A stretch of DNA of 64,000 bases, from assembly GCA_023212725.1 (NCBI GenBank), contig JALBYF010000079.1, positions 1 through 64,000 on the forward strand. The letters are read 5' to 3'. The position numbers and the translations under genes are program-made. Positions 22,207 through 30,263 of this stretch are shown here, piece after piece; positions within the stretch are counted from its first letter, which is position 1; each line of letters begins with the position of its first letter. Source of the stretch: Tranzscheliella williamsii. Lineage: Eukaryota > Basidiomycota > Ustilaginomycetes > Ustilaginales > Ustilaginaceae. Under the pieces are notes generated by a model. The model worked only from the letters and a program-made list of their open reading frames with translations, was not told where the DNA came from and searched no databases.

Positions 22207-23709
22207 CTAGGCGGTTTTGGTGGTTTCGGGGTGGGGCAGGAGGTGGAGGTGGTCGAGGTGGTGTTCGAGGGAGGACTTGACGGCCTCGTAGGTGAGGAAG
22301 CTGGTGCCGATGCTGGGGGCGACCTTGAGCAGGTTGGGGAGGAGGCCGCGATAGAGGCCGGGGATGCCTTCGGCGGCGAGGATGTTGCGGATGGCGTGGA
22401 TGGCGTTTTTGTCCTTGTAGCCCAGTTTTTCCGCCGAGTCCTTCATCCCGGCGACCTGCATGCGGCGGCGGAGGACGTCGAGCGGGTAGGTGAGTGTTTG
22501 CGAGATGGAGCCGGCGAGTGCGCCGCACGCGAGCTTGGTGAGCGCGGGCGGGTCGCTGCCGTCCGAGGGCAGCATGCGCTTGCGGGCGCCCTCGTAGAAG
22601 TAGAAGTTGAGTGCCACGTAGGGGGCAACGCCCGCCGAGGTGGGGACGCAGCCACGATAGAGGCCACGCAGACCGCCCTCTTCACGGTAGACCTGGGTGG
22701 TCATCTGCCAGATCCCCGGGACTGCCTTCTGGCGCGCCGCGATCTGGGCGCGAAGTGCCTCGTGCGGTGCAATGCCGGCGGTGGTGACGGCGAGGCTTTT
22801 GGCCTGGTTGTACATGTTGGCCGAGGCGATGCTGATGCGCGAGCGGACCAGGTCGAGCGGGTAGGTGGAGACGACACTGGCGATGCCGGCCAGCGCGCCA
22901 GCTGCGAGCTTGCGCACAACGTCCAGCTCGCCCGGCGCATCCGTGTCGCGGTGGAGCCAAGTCTTTCCGAGCTCGTAGGTGGTGAACTGGACCGCCGAGT
23001 AGGGTGCGATGCGGAGGCAGTTGATCCCGTTGCCGCGCATAAAGCCTGCAAAGCCCTCCTCGGTCCACATCTTGCGGAGCCCGGTCCAGACGCCGGCGTA
23101 GGCGCGCTTGCTGGCCGCCGCCGCCCCCGCCCGCTGCGGCTGCACCTGCATGATGATCTTGAGCCGCTCCAGCGGCGACACCACCGTCCGCGACGTCGCC
23201 CCCGCCGCACCGCCCGCGATAAAGTAGGTAATCAGAAACGCGTGGCTGCTCCCCGGCCCTGCGTTTTGCCCCGCCGCCGTAGTCTGTACCGTGCTCGAAG
23301 CCGCCCCGTCCTCGGCATCCGCTCCCGCGGCGGTCTCGACGGCACGCGACAGCAGCGAGCCCCGCGCACCCGAGCGCGAATGCACCTGCTCATACGCCCG
23401 CGCTCGCGCCACCTCCGTAGGCGACAGCGACGCCGCCACCTCCGGCAAACTCGAAGACGCGCTCCGCGTCATCCTCGCATTCGACGACATCCCCCCGCTC
23501 GTCTCGCCGCTACCACGTATGCCGCCTCTCGGAAAGATCCTCCCGCGATACGTAGAAGCGCGCTCGGTGCCTGCAGCGCAGGGCGACTCCGCAGCACTGT
23601 CCCGTGCGGTTGCCGTGGGCAGGAAAGTTTCCAGCGTCGACGCCGAGGTAGACGCCTGGCTGGAACGGGTCAAGGCGAAGAGGGACGCGATCGGCAGATC
23701 AGCGCTCAT
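22207..23709 (-). CDS. Mitochondrial carrier (SLC25) family, YPR011C/SLC25A24-like
   Basis: A 500-residue intronless protein. The first ~165 residues are Ser/Ala-rich and probably disordered. Three mitochondrial-carrier repeats follow with the P-x-[D/E]-x-x-[K/R] signatures SPLERLK, YPLDLVRSR and YPLDVLRRR, each with its Gly-rich helix and GLYRG-like matrix loop. Carriers exchange small metabolites across the inner mitochondrial membrane. Motifs such as GNGINCLRIAPYSAVQFTTYE resemble the YPR011C (adenosine phosphosulfate) and SLC25A24/42 (ATP-Mg, CoA) group, so an adenine-nucleotide-type substrate is an inference. No EF-hand calcium domain is visible in the N-terminal extension. The start is the first ATG of the frame; a start nearer the carrier core is possible. 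Confidence 0.88.
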   Translation of the reverse strand: MSADLPIASLFALTRSSQASTSASTLETFLPTATARDSAAESPCAAGTERASTYRGRIFPRGGIRGSGETSGGMSSNARMTRSASSSLPEVAASLSPTEVARARAYEQVHSRSGARGSLLSRAVETAAGADAEDGAASSTVQTTAAGQNAGPGSSHAFLITYFIAGGAAGATSRTVVSPLERLKIIMQVQPQRAGAAAASKRAYAGVWTGLRKMWTEEGFAGFMRGNGINCLRIAPYSAVQFTTYELGKTWLHRDTDAPGELDVVRKLAAGALAGIASVVSTYPLDLVRSRISIASANMYNQAKSLAVTTAGIAPHEALRAQIAARQKAVPGIWQMTTQVYREEGGLRGLYRGCVPTSAGVAPYVALNFYFYEGARKRMLPSDGSDPPALTKLACGALAGSISQTLTYPLDVLRRRMQVAGMKDSAEKLGYKDKNAIHAIRNILAAEGIPGLYRGLLPNLLKVAPSIGTSFLTYEAVKSSLEHHLDHLHLLPHPETTKTA

Positions 23710-23910
23710 GGAAACTCGTCGGCCAGCCCCAAACGAATAGGAAAAGCGGCAAGAATAGCAAGGAGGCTATTGCTGCAGTGCTTGCATAGCAGTCGTCGCT
23801 ACGGACAGCAGCAAATTGGCGGGCTAGACTGGCTGAAGCGGTCGCTGTCACCGGCAATTTATTTTGGCTGGCGGTGGTGGTGTGTCCGGTACAGTTTTGC
23901 AATGGCCCAG

Positions 23911-23961
23911 CTGCTAAGTGCCGTTGGCTGCTAAGTGCCGTTGGCTGCTAAGCGTCGTTGG
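23911..23961. repeat. 17-base tandem repeat, three copies
   Basis: The unit CTGCTAAGTGCCGTTGG occurs twice exactly (23911-23927, 23928-23944) and a third time with two changes (23945-23961). It lies about 200 bases upstream of the mitochondrial carrier start, so it is in a likely promoter. Function unknown. Confidence 0.85.
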
Positions 23962-24486
23962 GATGACCGGTGTGCAGAGTGCGGTGCGTTGAGAGCGGAG
24001 GCGGAGTGCGGAGGCGGAGTGCGGGGGTGGACCGCTTTTGCTTTGGCTCGCCGAGCTTGGCTGCGTTCCTAGGCCGCTGGATGACTCGGAATGCGCCGGA
24101 GCAGCTCGTCTGCCCGCTCCGGTCTCCTGCAAGTGGCCGGTTTCGCCTCGAAAAATCCAGACGAGCATCCACCGAACTGCAGAACAGAAGGATCGACCGT
24201 CAGACCTTGCCAGATGTCGTGGACAAGGCGGCGGCCATGGCCAGCCCGTAGCCGGCGTTGTATGTTGTCTTTGGTCGATCCCGTAGGCCGAGTTGGCTGC
24301 TAATAGAAGAATGCCTGTTGAAAGCTCCGTTTACCAACGCGATCGCCAATGTCGCCGTTCTCTCCCGAGCTAACCTTGTTAGATCCACGCAGGCTGTAGA
24401 GCCGATCGGGCAAACAATCGCCGATGCCCCTTCCTCGTCCTGCCACGCAAGTTGTACTGCCGCGCAAAGTCAGGCAAGGCAGGTGA

Positions 24487-24513
24487 ACAGACAGGCAGAC
24501 AGGCAGGCAGGCC
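24487..24513. repeat. Short CAGA/CAGG microsatellite
   Basis: A run of ACAGACAGGCAGACAGGCAGG type built from alternating CAGA and CAGG units in intergenic DNA. No function inferred. Confidence 0.6.
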
Positions 24514-24978
24514 AGAAGTGGATATGGTTCATGAAAGTCATGGTCATTTTTGGGTGATGGAGTCTAGGCTACGTGACCAGCCAAGCGTCTGCGGATCTGG
24601 TCAACAATCCAGAAGCGCCAAGCAGGGCATTGCCAAGAGACCGTGTGTTGGGGTTGGATGTATGTTGTGCGCGTGGTGGGTGTGGATGCGTGGGTGAGGT
24701 GGGGGATAAGCCATGTCAGGCCGCTATGCAAGCCGCGCGGTACGTGTATAGAGCCGTGATAGAAAGTGGTCGTAACCACAAAAGCAGCTCTTGACCATGG
24801 GAGCTGGGCTCTCGACCCTCCATCCCTAGCCAACCTAGCCGGTTGGCCTTACAAAAAGTACAGTGGTGCATGTGGGGACCAAGAAAAGATCAAATGCATT
24901 GACGAGTCGAAGAAAGAAAAAGCGAAAGAGCGAAACCGCAAGAGAGCCACAAAGCTGTAGACGGGGGGGTGAACACCG

Positions 24979-26132
24979 TTAGATGTAGGTGTCGTAAGCC
25001 TGGGGAGCGAGGGTCTCGGGGGTGTTGTTCTTCATCGAGATGGTGTGGGCGGTTCGGGGAGCGGTCGGAAGTCGCTTGAGCTGAACACGCTCGCCCTTGG
25101 CCTTGGCCTCCTTCTTGAGCTCAGCGTTGCGCTTGACTCGCTGCAGGAAGTCATCTCGGCACTTGGAGTGCTTGACGTGCTCAATTCGGACATTGACTCG
25201 CTTCTCCATGTATCGGTTGCCAACCACCTTGTAGATGATCACACCCACCGCTCGGGGAGCGACGTTGAAGACAACACCGGTTCGGCCGTGGTAGTACTTG
25301 TGGGGCATACCCTTCTGCTCGGCAGCGTTGGCCTTGATGTCGACAATGTCTCCGGCGTGGAAAGGTCGCAGGTAGGTCGACAGCTTGATGGGACCATGCT
25401 GGCGGAACTTCCTCGCGAAGAGGTGGCGGGTACGGGCCCTGTAACCGAAAGAGTGCTATTATCACCAAAACCATAACAACCCAAATCAGAAGGGTTGAGA
25501 TAGGCAGCAAACAGTCAGTCATTGTCCTTTTGCGGCCATGGCGGCTAGCGTTGCGCAAGCAGCATCTGCAGTGGTACCAAGAAGCAGCGTCATGAACCTG
25601 GTTTTAGTCGGCGCAGTGGGCGGTCGTCGCTTGTCCTGTCCAACCGGGTGCTTGATACTTCACAGCGACCCGATACCACTCCCACCCGTTTCCCCTAATC
25701 ATGCCGGCCTCCCTTGTTCCCCTACATATGCTGTCATGCTGATGGTTGTGGTGGTTGTGGGCGGATATCTGTCGCATGTTGAGCCCAGTGGCGTTGTGAA
25801 GCGTGTGCCGCATCGGCGTGCAACGTGGTGTAGTTGATCCCCAACGGGACGAGCAGCGCCGGGGTGGAACCATACACAACGACGCTTGATGCTGCAGCAC
25901 GGTAGCGATGCCAATCTATCTGTGTGTATGCTGATAACGCTGGCTGACTCCATTATCTTCCATTCCGCGCGTAACCGCCTGGTACCATCATGATATCCAC
26001 CATGATATCCGCAATTGATCCATCTGAAACCCAGCGCCGGTCCAACCCTCACTGCGTGTCGGCAGATTCATGACGCTGTCGGACGGTGTAGAGGACGCTG
26101 CTACTTGTTGACGGGCTGAAACTTACAGGCAT
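24979..26132 (-). CDS. RPL21: 60S ribosomal protein eL21 (RPL21)
   Basis: Two coding exons: a 6-base first exon 26127-26132 (ATGCCT, encoding Met-Pro, followed by GTAAGT) and 24979-25455, giving 160 residues, exactly the length of yeast eL21. The acceptor is AATAG at 25456-25460. The second exon opens with [18 protein letters not shown], which continues the family N-terminus 'MPHSxGYRxRTR', and then [19 protein letters not shown] and [16 protein letters not shown]. eL21 is a structural protein of the large ribosomal subunit. The 671-base intron immediately after codon 2 is long for this genome. Arginine is mostly CGA, as in other highly expressed genes here. A start at the internal ATG (25308) would remove the conserved third of the protein and is rejected. 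Confidence 0.95.
25456..26126 (-). other. Long first intron of RPL21
   Basis: A 671-base intron with donor GTAAGT (26126-26121) and acceptor AATAG (ending 25456). I looked for a box C/D snoRNA on this strand and saw only imperfect C-box-like strings, so none is called. The exact match of both flanking exons to the eL21 N-terminus supports the boundaries. Confidence 0.88.
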
Positions 26133-27527
26133 TGCGACTTATTGATCTCTTGAGGGGGATGGGGATGGTGACGAGAGGGATGATGTCGACGGGGTTCAGA
26201 ATCACTTTGCTTGGAGGGCCAGGCTTGCGCTTGCCAGATTCTAACTCGCAAGACAACCGGTGACTGTTCCCCTTTGCTTCTGGCCCCAACTGACTTGGCT
26301 GCACTGAGTTTGAGTCCAGGCTGTCAATGGCCGCTCGAGCTGCTCTGTTGCTTGAGGGACGCTCTGCGCGAGCCTTCTCAAATATGCCTCCATCTCACAA
26401 GCATAGGATTAATAGAAAAGAGGGTTCTGTATTTCTTTTTTTGTTGTTCCTTATTCGGCCGAGGTCATGTGACTTTGATCATCTTATCACGTGCCTGTTC
26501 AAAAGCGAAAAGCGAGAAGAATAGCTAACTGAACTTCAATCCAGCCATTGCCAATCGGAATTCATCTGAAGGGCCTGTGGGCCTGCCTGGGCTACCGAGA
26601 CCAGCCAGCACCGAGTCGAGCACAGTACGCTGGCTGTCTCGAGTCGAGTGGCAGCTCCAGTCTACCTTCTCGCTCCTCACCATATCCATCAAGGTAAGTG
26701 ATGCCGCACCTATATTCTCGTGCTCTTGCGAGTGCTATGTCGGCCTCGATCAGCAGCACACCCAACGCAAAGAGACATGGCGACAGCGACGGCGACGACG
26801 TACCGATGACAAGCAGATGGCATAGCAGGGATAGCAGCGCAGCTGGATAGGAATGCGATCATCACTCAACGTTATTAATGTAGATCAGCCGACCTAATCG
26901 TCTCTCAGTAGCGGCGCTGAGCGTCAACAACGTTCTCGGCCTACCGCGTTGGACGGTCTGCTCGACCTTGGGGTCATCCTCGTCGATGGTCGTTGCCGAT
27001 CGATCGTACACGTGGGTGGGGGGAGCCCACCTGAGGGAGGGTGTGCTAGAGACTATGGCGCATCCTGCTGATCGCATGGAGTCATGCTATCACCTCGGAT
27101 TTTGTCCAGCTGCTTCGCCGTCGTCGTCGTCGAGTTTCTAGATCCAGCTGCCACGGTGGCTAGCTATCGGATCAAGAGATCTCTTCCCGTGTCTCTTACC
27201 GCTGTATACGCTGTCGGCTGGCAGGAGGTGTCTCTACACAAGAGTCTGTTCCTCGGATCCGTCCTGAAAGGGATGTGATCTGGGATGAGGACGTAGATTG
27301 ACTTGCCCCCGCCAGCCACATGACATGCTAATGGTCCAAGGGTGACTTGATCGAGGCAACTTAGCATTCTCAAGCGCTTTGACCCTCGCATGCACACACA
27401 GGCAACAGAAACTGATCTTTGTTGCCCGCCCTTTCGCACCTCTTTCTTTTTTTTGGTTTTGCTCACTTGACTTGGTTCCTTGTCTCTTGGCTGTTGCGAA
27501 CGTTGGTTGTTCCCTTCATTAGACAAG
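26133..27527. promoter_or_regulatory. Divergent region RPL21 / RPS9 with probable RPS9 leader intron
   Basis: About 1.4 kb between two divergently read ribosomal-protein genes. Short reading frames inside it look like noise. On the plus strand CATCAAG|GTAAGTG at 26693/26694 and TTCATTAG|ACAAG at 27522/27523 would bound an intron in the RPS9 5' UTR, leaving the left half (26133-26600) as the shared promoter. A C-box-like GTGATGA on the minus strand near 26860 lacks a convincing D box. Confidence 0.45.
26694..27522 (+). other. Probable 5'-UTR intron of RPS9
   Basis: A strong donor AAG|GTAAGT at 26694 and a pyrimidine-rich acceptor CCCTTCATTAG at 27522 lie so that the second exon would begin five bases before the RPS9 ATG. 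This is inferred from splice signals only. It would be 829 bases long, similar in scale to the RPL21 and NHP6 leader introns. Confidence 0.5.
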
Positions 27528-28118
27528 ATGCCTCGAGCCCCTAGGAAGCAGTCCAAGACCGCCAAGGTTCCCCGACGACCGTTCGAGTCGGCCCGACTGG
27601 ACTCGGAGCTGAAGCTCGCGGGTGAATATGGTCTCCGTAACAAGCGAGAGATCTGGCGAATTGCCTTGACCCTCTCCAAGATCCGACGAGCTGCCCGAGA
27701 GCTGCTCAAGCTCGACGAGAAGGACCCCAAGCGTCTCTTTGAGGGTAACGCCATCATCCGACGATTGGTGCGAATCGGTGTGCTGGACGAGACCCGCATG
27801 CGACTCGATTACGTGCTCGCCCTCAAGATTGAGGACTTCTTGGAGCGACGACTGCAGACCCAGGTCTTCAAGTCCGGCCTCGCCAAGTCCATCCACCACG
27901 CCCGTGTCCTGATTGTCCAGCGACACATCCGCGTCGGCAAGCAGATTGTCAACGTGCCCTCGTTTGTTGTCCGACTCGACTCGCAGAAGCACATTGACTT
28001 TGCCCTCACCTCGCCCTACGGTGGTGCCCGAGCTGGCCGCGTCAAGCGCAAGCGCGCTGCTGCCGCCGCTGCCGCTGCCGGCGGTGGAGACGACGCCGGT
28101 GACGAGGACGAGGAGTAA
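27528..28118 (+). CDS. RPS9: 40S ribosomal protein uS4 (RPS9)
   Basis: A 196-residue protein beginning [20 protein letters not shown], the usual eukaryotic uS4 start. The frame is open 16 codons further upstream, but the ATG at 27528 matches the family. The [22 protein letters not shown] segment and the S4 RNA-binding domain ([33 protein letters not shown]) are intact. The tail is Ala-rich and acidic. uS4 is an early-binding small-subunit protein near the decoding centre and mRNA entry. About 18 of 27 arginines are CGA, including four CGA-CGA pairs, in contrast to CGC/CGG use in neighbours such as IFM1. Confidence 0.97.
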   Translation: MPRAPRKQSKTAKVPRRPFESARLDSELKLAGEYGLRNKREIWRIALTLSKIRRAARELLKLDEKDPKRLFEGNAIIRRLVRIGVLDETRMRLDYVLALKIEDFLERRLQTQVFKSGLAKSIHHARVLIVQRHIRVGKQIVNVPSFVVRLDSQKHIDFALTSPYGGARAGRVKRKRAAAAAAAAGGGDDAGDEDEE

Positions 28119-28568
28119 GCGTTTTGCGCTCTCCGCTGTCTTTGTTACCCGCGACTTGATCGTGCCCCCTCCCGCACTTTACGCATTCATGGCTACCTCG
28201 GCCGTGCTTACAGCAGCTTCGGTCCGCCCTCCGCTGCTGCAAAACACCATTCACACTGGCGGCCATGCCCTCGCTGCTTGAGAGCGGCATGGCCCTCGCC
28301 ACACTACCTGCGCATGTATTTTTTTCCTCTCGCCCTAAGCCCACCCACGCACCCCCAAAAGGCAATCTCTAGGCATCTCGCACCACGCTCTCTTTTGTGC
28401 GCGTACTAGCTGGCAGACTCTTCCGTGCGATTTGGGTACTTCTGGTTTGGCGAACTGGTCGTGTGATGACACAGCGATGGGACCGCGAGGGTGCTTGGGT
28501 GAGAGTGAATGCTTAGTGTACAGAGTGAGGGGGCGTGAGTGGGCTGAAAGCGTGGGTTGGGGGATGGG
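28119..28568. other. Convergent 3' region RPS9 / small coiled-coil gene
   Basis: About 450 bases between converging genes. It should hold the 3' UTRs. No coding or RNA feature is recognised. Confidence 0.5.
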
Positions 28569-29087
28569 CTACTGGTCGGCGAGCTGGAGGTCGGTTGCTT
28601 CGGCGGCGACTTGCTGCATGAGGTCGGTGATGTGTTGTCTGTGGGCGGTGATTTGGGTGTTGAGGTGGTGGAGGGTGGTGGTGGGGTCGGTGGGGGAGGT
28701 GGGGGCGGCGCGGCGGAGTTGGTCGCGCTCGACGGTGGTGCGGAGGAGGTTGTTCTCGGCGGCCTGGATCGCGCCGACGAGCGGTGCGAGGTGGGCGCCG
28801 CGCGAGTGGGCCAGCTCGGTCTCCACCGCGCGCAGCCGGTGCCCGCACTCAATCAGCGCCTGCGTCGTCAGCCGCAGTATCTCCCCCACCAGCGCCACGT
28901 CACCCCCCTCACCACCGCCGCTCCGCCCCGCTTCCTCCCCCGCAAGGAAGTCTTGCATCACCTCCTCGTACTCCCGCCACACCGACACCCGCCGCTCTTG
29001 CACCTCCCGCACCACCTTCAGCATCTCCAGCACCGTCGAACTCCCTTCGTCCCCGCCCAGCGTGTTGGCAGCCTCCAGCCCGGGCAT
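28569..29087 (-). CDS. Small coiled-coil protein, unrecognised
   Basis: A 172-residue frame starting at the ATG at 29087 (MPGLEAANTLGG). It is rich in Glu, Leu, Arg and Ala with two long amphipathic helical stretches (roughly residues 20-50 and 75-125, including EMLKVVREVQERRVSVWREY and LVGAIQAAENNLLRTTVERD) and a His/Gln/Thr-rich C-terminus. Such a pattern is typical of small subunits of multi-protein complexes, but I do not recognise the family. An upstream ATG in another frame (29169) could be linked by a small intron, but no clean donor/acceptor pair was found. It is divergent from LSM7, about 360 bases away. The coding status is fairly likely because the helical pattern is continuous, but unproven. 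Confidence 0.55.
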   Translation of the reverse strand: MPGLEAANTLGGDEGSSTVLEMLKVVREVQERRVSVWREYEEVMQDFLAGEEAGRSGGGEGGDVALVGEILRLTTQALIECGHRLRAVETELAHSRGAHLAPLVGAIQAAENNLLRTTVERDQLRRAAPTSPTDPTTTLHHLNTQITAHRQHITDLMQQVAAEATDLQLADQ

Positions 29088-29446
29088 CGTCAATGGTGTG
29101 CGTGTTGCGTGGACGCAAAAACCGAGCCCAGATCCAGCGTTGTCTTCTTCTCGATGTATCGATTTCCATCTGGCTTACGGGTCTAACATGTGGGTAGAGC
29201 GCGCGCGTGAGTGGATGTTAGATCGTACAGCCGCGCCGCTCGGATCTCTGTTGCGTGCTGAACAGCGAGCGATGTTGACCGGGCTGGTCTTCCTTCCAAC
29301 ATTGTACCACGGCGCTGCTGCTAGACCAGGAGACCTACTTGACGACGGACGCGGCGACTGGCAGCACTGCACAGACGTAGGGCTGCGCTGGACAAGATCG
29401 CACACGCATCGAAGCAGACGCACGGCGACGCACGGCGCAAGCGAGC
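29088..29446. promoter_or_regulatory. Divergent intergenic region before LSM7
   Basis: About 360 bases between the small coiled-coil gene and LSM7, expected to hold both promoters. No specific motif recognised. Confidence 0.4.
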
Positions 29447-30089
29447 ATGTCGGACAGAGTAAGTGGGCGTTCGGTGCCGGAGCGGGCATGGGGGTTGTTG
29501 CTGATGCTGTTGCTGCTGTGGTTTTGCTGCCGTGGTGTGGTGTGTAGGGACGGGGACGGGGTGGTGCGGCGGCACGCCCGGGTGGGCGCGGTGGAGCGCG
29601 CGGCGGAGGCCGTACCGGCGCCGCCAGCGCATCCACCCCCGCTGAGCGGCCGAAGAAGGAGGCCATCCTAGACCTCACCAAGTACATCGACCAGAAGATC
29701 CGCGTCAAGTTCGCCGGCGGCCGCGAGGGTATGTACTCCCCCCAGCCATCCCATGCCCCGCACTACTGACCCGGCACCCGCTCCCCCCTCCTTCCCACTC
29801 CCAGTCCAAGGCGTCCTGAAAGGCTTCGACCAGCTCATGAACCTCGTCATGGACAACGTCCAGGAGTCGCTTCGTGATGACGACGGCAACGTCACCGACA
29901 AGACCCGCACCCTCGGCCTCGTCGTGCTCAGAGGCACCGCCCTCACCATCATCAACCCCGCGGACGGCTTCGAGCCCATCGAAAAGTACGTCCCGCCCCT
30001 CTCGCGCCGCGTTCGCGCCGTGTGCGCCCCTCTGACGTGCCCCTTCTTTTCGCTCTCCCCCTTCCAGCCCCTTTGCACAGACAGAGTAA
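29447..30089 (+). CDS. LSM7: U6 snRNA-associated Sm-like protein LSm7
   Basis: Four exons: 29447-29458, 29548-29728, 29805-29985 and 30068-30089, giving 131 residues. Donors are GTAAGT, GTATGT and GTACGT. The first exon encodes only MSDR and the last only the end of the protein (NPFAQTE). Phases 0, 1 and 2 all match and rebuild KKEAILDLTKYIDQKIRVKF (Sm motif 1), GVLKGFDQLMNLVMDN, and LGLVVLRGTALTIINP (Sm motif 2). LSm7 is part of the Lsm1-7 ring, which promotes mRNA decapping and decay in the cytoplasm, and of the Lsm2-8 ring, which binds the U6 snRNA 3' end in the nucleus. Exon 2 starts with a Gly/Arg-rich RGG-like tract before the Sm fold, as in some animal and plant LSm7 proteins and unlike the short yeast form. 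Confidence 0.94.
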
Positions 30090-30263
30090 AACCATGGTCG
30101 GAACTCCCCCGCCGCCAGGCAGCTGTATTACTACCTCCAAGCATTCGTCATGCCACGGCGCAACATGCTCGCACACGTGCCGCCACTACACAGCCTCGTA
30201 AGGCATCCAACGCTGTCATTGTTTTGCGTATTCCTCTGCCCTGCGACCAGCACCGGTCCGAGC

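Larger units (their letters stand above)
23710..24978. other. Long intergenic region, carrier promoter / RPL21 3' side
   Basis: About 1.27 kb with no supportable gene. It should carry the promoter of the carrier gene on its left and the 3' UTR of RPL21 on its right. Two short repeats are seen: a 17-base tandem repeat at 23911-23961 and a CAGG/CAGA-type repeat near 24487-24513. No RNA gene was recognised. Confidence 0.5.

Noticed and set aside
22192..23934. 580-residue plus-strand open frame opposite the mitochondrial carrier
   Set aside because: Antisense of the three carrier repeats, Arg/Gly/Val-rich, no motif.
25456..26126. Box C/D snoRNA in the RPL21 intron
   Set aside because: Only imperfect C-box-like strings were seen, without a well-placed D box and terminal stem.
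26840..26870. C-box-like GTGATGA on the minus strand near RPS9
   Set aside because: The nearest CTGA is over 100 bases away, and it is on the strand opposite the RPS9 transcript.
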